In this document: piece after piece, positions 6,959 to 9,799 of the stretch | Position numbering within the stretch: the first letter of the stretch is position 1 | Layout of the letters: each line of letters starts with the position of its first letter | NCBI GenBank assembly: GCA_043798375.1 | Contig: JAZDOS010000032.1 | Span: forward strand, 1 to 9,799 | DNA length: 9,799 nt | Reading direction: 5' to 3' | Source of the DNA: JAPLMI01 sp043798375 | GTDB taxonomy: Bacteria > Omnitrophota > Gorgyraeia > 2-01-FULL-45-10 | Notes under the pieces: model-generated | The model's input: the letters and a program-made list of their open reading frames with translations, nothing else | Told to the model about the DNA's origin: nothing | Database searches by the model: none | Made by a program: the position numbers and the translations under genes

Positions 6959-6992
6959 CCTGCCTTATTCGCCTTTTTGAATAGGGGACAGG
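6959..6992. repeat. Imperfect inverted repeat after nrdJ
   Basis: CCTGCCTTATTC (6959-6970) can pair with GAATAGGGGACAGG (6979-6992): twelve base pairs including one G-T, with a two-base bulge (GA at 6987-6988) and an 8-base loop. It begins eight bases past the nrdJ stop and may protect or end the nrdJ mRNA. No T-run follows it, so intrinsic termination is doubtful. It coincides with the composition change into the AT-rich island and could equally be a boundary relic. Confidence 0.5.
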
Positions 6993-7032
6993 TCTGGGAT
7001 TGTAGCGGGAACCGCCCCCTTACAAACAATCT

Positions 7033-7038
7033 AAGGAG
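7033..7038 (+). promoter_or_regulatory. Ribosome binding site deciding the GTG start at 7043
   Basis: AAGGAG lies four bases before GTG 7043, slightly close but the only strong ribosome site in the 6952-7100 stretch. The frame is open far upstream into nrdJ, so this site is the main reason for placing the start here. I found no convincing -35/-10 pair in 6952-7032. Confidence 0.6.
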
Positions 7039-7042
7039 AAAA

Positions 7043-7789
7043 GTGGAATATCGAATTAAGGATGAAAGTATTTTGCTGGCTATCCCTGCTGCCAATGCCG
7101 GGAAGTTTAGATTTAAAAAGCGAAAAAATAGACTTGATTTCGGTGAAACATTTTCAACGCGAGAATGTTGTTTTGATGATGAGACCTATTTAGAGTGGCA
7201 GATAGGGTATGACATACCTGTGAAAGATGTAGAAGACGGAAAAGGAGAAACAAAATTAACTAAGAGGCATTTTATTGGGAGCAACGGGAAGCGTAAGTAT
7301 CCGTATGAATTATCAGAGCTTCTTTATGCCGCCGTCGATATGAGCCTCATTACAAAGAAAGATGTGAAAGATTTATGCGATGAGGTTAAGAGATATAAAA
7401 ATTTTATCGATGACAAATCTATCAGCGTAGAGCATCACGCAAAACTCACTATTAACGGTGTGAACTTTGAGGAAACAAGCATAAAACTGCCCACGCTTTT
7501 TATGGTGGAGACACTCGATCATACTCAGATAGAGGTATCAATACAAAAACAACAATATGCTTCTGGCGTCCAGCCAATGATTTACTTCTGCATACCGATT
7601 AATTCTTTTTCAAATTGCTCTGGAATTATGGGAAGATCGTCTGTTGCAAAAGATAAGCTTGTTTATGTTATTAACAAGAATAATGTTTTTAACCTCGCCT
7701 ATTTGATGAAAATTTTTGGCATGGCGTCTAATCGCCACAATCATGATGTCGTTCAGATCATTCAAACAATTCTTGAAGTGATGAGTTAA
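7043..7789 (+). CDS. Unrecognised 248-aa protein, putative Type II restriction endonuclease by context
   Basis: I do not recognise this family. The GTG start gives 248 residues (MEYRIKDESILLAIPAANAG at the N-terminus). It is soluble, with a basic patch (KFRFKKRKNR, 21-30) and an acidic/Cys stretch (ECCFDDE, 41-47). A helical region ITKKDVKDLCDEVKRYKNF (103-121) follows, then a beta-rich core with TLDHTQIEVSIQKQQYASG (157-175). The acidic-hydrophobic-Gln-Lys run D159, E164, Q168, K169 could be a degenerate PD-(D/E)xK active site, but the canonical spacing is not met. No HNH or GIY-YIG motif is seen. The stop overlaps the next methyltransferase start by one base (TAATG), and a second methyltransferase follows. 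A restriction endonuclease is therefore the obvious expectation. The AT-rich composition differs from nrdJ, consistent with transfer. It could also be an accessory or specificity protein. Confidence 0.6.
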   Translation: MEYRIKDESILLAIPAANAGKFRFKKRKNRLDFGETFSTRECCFDDETYLEWQIGYDIPVKDVEDGKGETKLTKRHFIGSNGKRKYPYELSELLYAAVDMSLITKKDVKDLCDEVKRYKNFIDDKSISVEHHAKLTINGVNFEETSIKLPTLFMVETLDHTQIEVSIQKQQYASGVQPMIYFCIPINSFSNCSGIMGRSSVAKDKLVYVINKNNVFNLAYLMKIFGMASNRHNHDVVQIIQTILEVMS

Positions 7790-8967
7790 TGACTATGCAA
7801 ACACATAAGGCAGAACATTTACCAGAAAATAAAAGAATTCGAATGGGCGGTTACTATACTCCGGAAAAATTGGTATATAGGGTTTACGGTTTTGTTAGGC
7901 CATATTTCTCATGCGAAAGAAAAAAGTCTATTATATTTGACAGCGCCGGCGGATGCGGAGCATTTTTATCAAATATCAATGGGAATGATTATCGAATAGC
8001 AGACTGTGATGGCGAAGCGTGTGATTTCTTAAAACAACGTTTTGATGCCGCAAAGGTTTTCCATACCAATTCATTAGTCGGTGTGGATCGAAATAAGTAT
8101 TTAATTCCGCCGTCCACTCCTTTAATTATGGTAGGCAATCCCCCGTATAATGACATTACTTCAGAGTTTCGAAGCGGAGAAAAAGGTGAAAATATCTGCG
8201 ATGAGGATTTACGTGATAGGGATTTAGGCGTTTCGTTCTTGCGGTCGTATAACAAACTCAAGGCAGACATTGTTTGCATATTGCATCCCTTGTCTTATTT
8301 GATAAAAGAAGCCAATTTTAAAAGATTGCGAGAATTTCGAGAAAACTACAAATTGGCAAAAGCCGAAATATTTTCAAGTGCATTATTTGCTGGAACTGGC
8401 TTCGGTAAGTTCCCAATAATAGTTGCCCTTTACGAAAGAAATATATCCGGAATGGATTTTGATTACATTCGCAATTTCAGGTTTAATATTTTGGATAGCA
8501 ATGACACATTTGTCTTGTCTAAGTTCCAAACTACCGATGGGTATATTAATAAATATCCGCCTCGCAAGAATGATGCCAAGAAATCGCCAATCGGGCTTTA
8601 CTACTATACCTTTCGCGATTTTAATTCGTTGAAGAAAAATACTTCTTTTATGACAAGAGAGCACCCAAATGGTATTGTTGTGACGCTGGAAAATTTTTAT
8701 AAGTATTCATATCTCTACTCTTTGAAAAGTTTGTTTAATCCCGATAATTCATGGTTATATGGAAATTTATCCCCCCTTGCTAACGTAGAAGATGTGGAAA
8801 GAAACAAGAATCTCTATGTATCATACGCCGTGAAAACAAATCGAGTTTTTGAGCAAACTGAAAAGTCTCTACCCAAAACGATAATGACTCACTACAAGAT
8901 TAAGATGGAAGAAGACGTCAATAAGATTGAAGAAACGATTAAGGGCAGGCTGAACAGTTTGGTTTAA
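7789..8967 (+). CDS. N6-adenine DNA methyltransferase, gamma-type order, probable Type II modification enzyme
   Basis: This 392-aa enzyme should transfer a methyl group from SAM to adenine N6 at a specific DNA site and so protect host DNA. Near the N-terminus is GGYYTPEKLVYRVYGF (20-35), a motif X-like stretch typical of gamma-type enzymes. SAM-binding motif I follows, FDSAGGCGAFL (50-60), then the catalytic NPPY (117-120) within VGNPPYNDIT. The order X, I, IV with recognition sequence presumably at the C-terminal side (about 250-390) fits the gamma group. Motif I carries Gly-Gly-Cys-Gly instead of the usual G-x-G-x-F/L start, a mild variation. The ATG overlaps the stop of the upstream gene by one base, so translation is coupled; ATG 7795 is an alternative start. 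Codon use is AT-rich like its neighbours. The target sequence cannot be predicted. Confidence 0.85.
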   Translation: MTMQTHKAEHLPENKRIRMGGYYTPEKLVYRVYGFVRPYFSCERKKSIIFDSAGGCGAFLSNINGNDYRIADCDGEACDFLKQRFDAAKVFHTNSLVGVDRNKYLIPPSTPLIMVGNPPYNDITSEFRSGEKGENICDEDLRDRDLGVSFLRSYNKLKADIVCILHPLSYLIKEANFKRLREFRENYKLAKAEIFSSALFAGTGFGKFPIIVALYERNISGMDFDYIRNFRFNILDSNDTFVLSKFQTTDGYINKYPPRKNDAKKSPIGLYYYTFRDFNSLKKNTSFMTREHPNGIVVTLENFYKYSYLYSLKSLFNPDNSWLYGNLSPLANVEDVERNKNLYVSYAVKTNRVFEQTEKSLPKTIMTHYKIKMEEDVNKIEETIKGRLNSLV

Positions 8968-8970
8968 AAA

Positions 8971-9675
8971 ATGCCGTTAGAAAATATTGTTACAACATAT
9001 CAATATCCCGAAGATTTCATAAATAAAATTGTTTGCGGTAATTGCTTCGAGCTTACTAAGTATATTCCAGATAAAGAGATAGATTGCATCATAACCGATC
9101 CTCCATACGGCTTAAATACCAAAGGTATAAAGAACGATGCAGATTTGTCGCTTTTTTTTAATATATTGCCAGAATGCCATAGAGTTTTAAAAGAAAACAG
9201 TTTTTTTATTACATTTTTCAGCACAAAATTCCTTCCGAAGTTATTTGAAAATAACCCATTTACTTATTTTTGGCAATTTATTTTGTATTGTCCCGAAGGG
9301 AGTGTTATATCCCCAATAGGGTTCACAAAATACATGTCCTGTTTTGTATTCAAAAAAGGCAGCCCAAAACTTATCAAATGGAATACCGATATATTTCGAG
9401 ATACGCCCGGGAAAATGGTTGAGCCCGATGAGGGATTTATAAATCATCCAACGCCCAAGCCAAAACATTTCATAAAAGAAATTTTACAAATGACAACTAA
9501 TGTAAACGATTTAGTTTTAGACCTGCTTGTTGGTAGCGGTAGCACGGCCGTGGCTTGCAAACAACTTAATCGACGATTTATTGGTTTTGATATTAAAAAA
9601 GAGTATTGTATCCTCGCGAATAAGAGGTTGGAAAAGGTTAAAAATATAAGAAATTCAATAACATTACTTTGTTAA
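8971..9675 (+). CDS. Small DNA methyltransferase of the beta type (DPPY), N6-adenine or N4-cytosine
   Basis: The 234-aa enzyme has the catalytic motif first: CIITDPPYGLNT, with DPPY at 43-46. SAM-binding motif I comes near the C-terminus, DLLVGSGSTAV (184-194), preceded by NHPTPKP (158-164). It is followed by FIGFDIKKEYCILANKRL, the usual helix with the acidic SAM contact. This IV-to-I order is the beta group (N6-adenine or N4-cytosine). DPPY rather than SPP favours adenine. Motif I reads LLVGSGST where most family members have P-F-x-GSGTT. The start is three bases after the preceding stop, with no clear ribosome site, so it probably depends on coupling. It may methylate the other strand of an asymmetric site, act on single-stranded DNA as DpnA does, or be an independent enzyme. 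At 234 residues it has little room for a large recognition domain. Confidence 0.85.
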   Translation: MPLENIVTTYQYPEDFINKIVCGNCFELTKYIPDKEIDCIITDPPYGLNTKGIKNDADLSLFFNILPECHRVLKENSFFITFFSTKFLPKLFENNPFTYFWQFILYCPEGSVISPIGFTKYMSCFVFKKGSPKLIKWNTDIFRDTPGKMVEPDEGFINHPTPKPKHFIKEILQMTTNVNDLVLDLLVGSGSTAVACKQLNRRFIGFDIKKEYCILANKRLEKVKNIRNSITLLC

Positions 9676-9799
9676 AAAATATTTTTTCTTCCGATTATTT
9701 TCAAAAATTGTCTTTACGTAAAATTTGCGGCTCCGTAACTTACGTCATTTCAATGCGTTGCGTCAAAATCGCCCTCTTGTTTTTCTTGTAACCTATGCT
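9676..9799. other. AT-rich non-coding tail with palindromes downstream of the methyltransferases
   Basis: No convincing gene is visible. The tract opens with the 14-bp A/T palindrome AAAAAATATTTTTT (9674-9687), overlapping the preceding stop codon, and then a T-rich run. TTTACGTAAA (9713-9722) is a perfect 10-bp palindrome, and its ACGTAA (9716-9721) recurs inverted as TTACGT at 9740-9745, flanking GCGGCTCCG. This could be a weak transcription end or the edge of a repeat or mobile element extending past the window. Confidence 0.4.

Noticed and set aside
7003..7014. Small GCGG-GAA-CCGC hairpin before the putative endonuclease
   Set aside because: Only four base pairs with no T-run; not distinguishable from chance.
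6857..7042. Extension of the putative endonuclease frame back into nrdJ
   Set aside because: The frame is open by chance over the conserved nrdJ zinc-ribbon coding sequence; the AAGGAG/GTG at 7033-7045 gives a better start.
9740..9799. C-terminal end of a minus-strand gene entering from the right (19 codons ending at a TAA read on the reverse strand)
   Set aside because: Another reverse frame is about equally open over this short stretch and the residues match no family I know; too little sequence to support a call.

Overview
The window reads as bacterial chromosome in two parts. Positions 1 to about 6950 are compactly organised, moderately GC-rich housekeeping DNA (34 of 60 bases are G or C at 5461-5520). 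Isoleucine ATA and arginine AGG codons are used heavily. From about 7040 to 9675 lies an AT-rich accessory block (19 of 60 are G or C at 8461-8520) holding a restriction-modification type gene set. The codon style, the B12-dependent ribonucleotide reductase and the PEGA/glycosyltransferase pair suggest an uncultured anaerobic Gram-negative type bacterium. An Omnitrophota-like lineage is my guess, but no rRNA or other taxonomic marker is present.

Layout, all genes on the + strand: (i) 1-628, the C-terminal half of a sodium-coupled amino-acid (SNF/NSS) transporter, overlapped by a 34-aa single-helix protein resembling the small subunits that accompany such transporters. (ii) 637-671, a perfect 16-bp inverted repeat built from two smaller palindromes. 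(iii) 699-4188, a tightly packed three-gene run: rlmN (23S rRNA/tRNA adenine-C2 methyltransferase), a membrane-anchored PEGA-domain protein, and a processive-type membrane family-2 glycosyltransferase. (iv) 4197-4458, a good sigma-70 promoter driving a 67-aa two-helix membrane protein. (v) 4459-4629, a dense control region: two NrdR-box-like sites exactly 32 bp apart, a near-consensus promoter, and a hairpin plus T-run beginning almost at the predicted transcription start. (vi) 4630-6951, nrdJ, the adenosylcobalamin-dependent class II ribonucleotide reductase. (vii) 7043-9675, an unrecognised 248-aa protein translationally coupled to a gamma-type N6-adenine DNA methyltransferase, then a small beta-type DNA methyltransferase. 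(viii) 9676-9799, an AT-rich non-coding tail with palindromes.

How the parts work together: the first five genes support solute import, ribosome modification and probably polysaccharide or envelope synthesis. nrdJ supplies deoxynucleotides and looks controlled by NrdR, a repressor that senses dATP/ATP. The last three genes look like a horizontally acquired Type II restriction-modification system with two methyltransferases of different architecture. The first gene is placed as the endonuclease only by context. The nrdJ control region and this island, with its unassigned putative nuclease, are the parts most worth a second look. No gene-free stretch exceeds 300 bases. I saw no tRNA, rRNA, CRISPR array or transposase.
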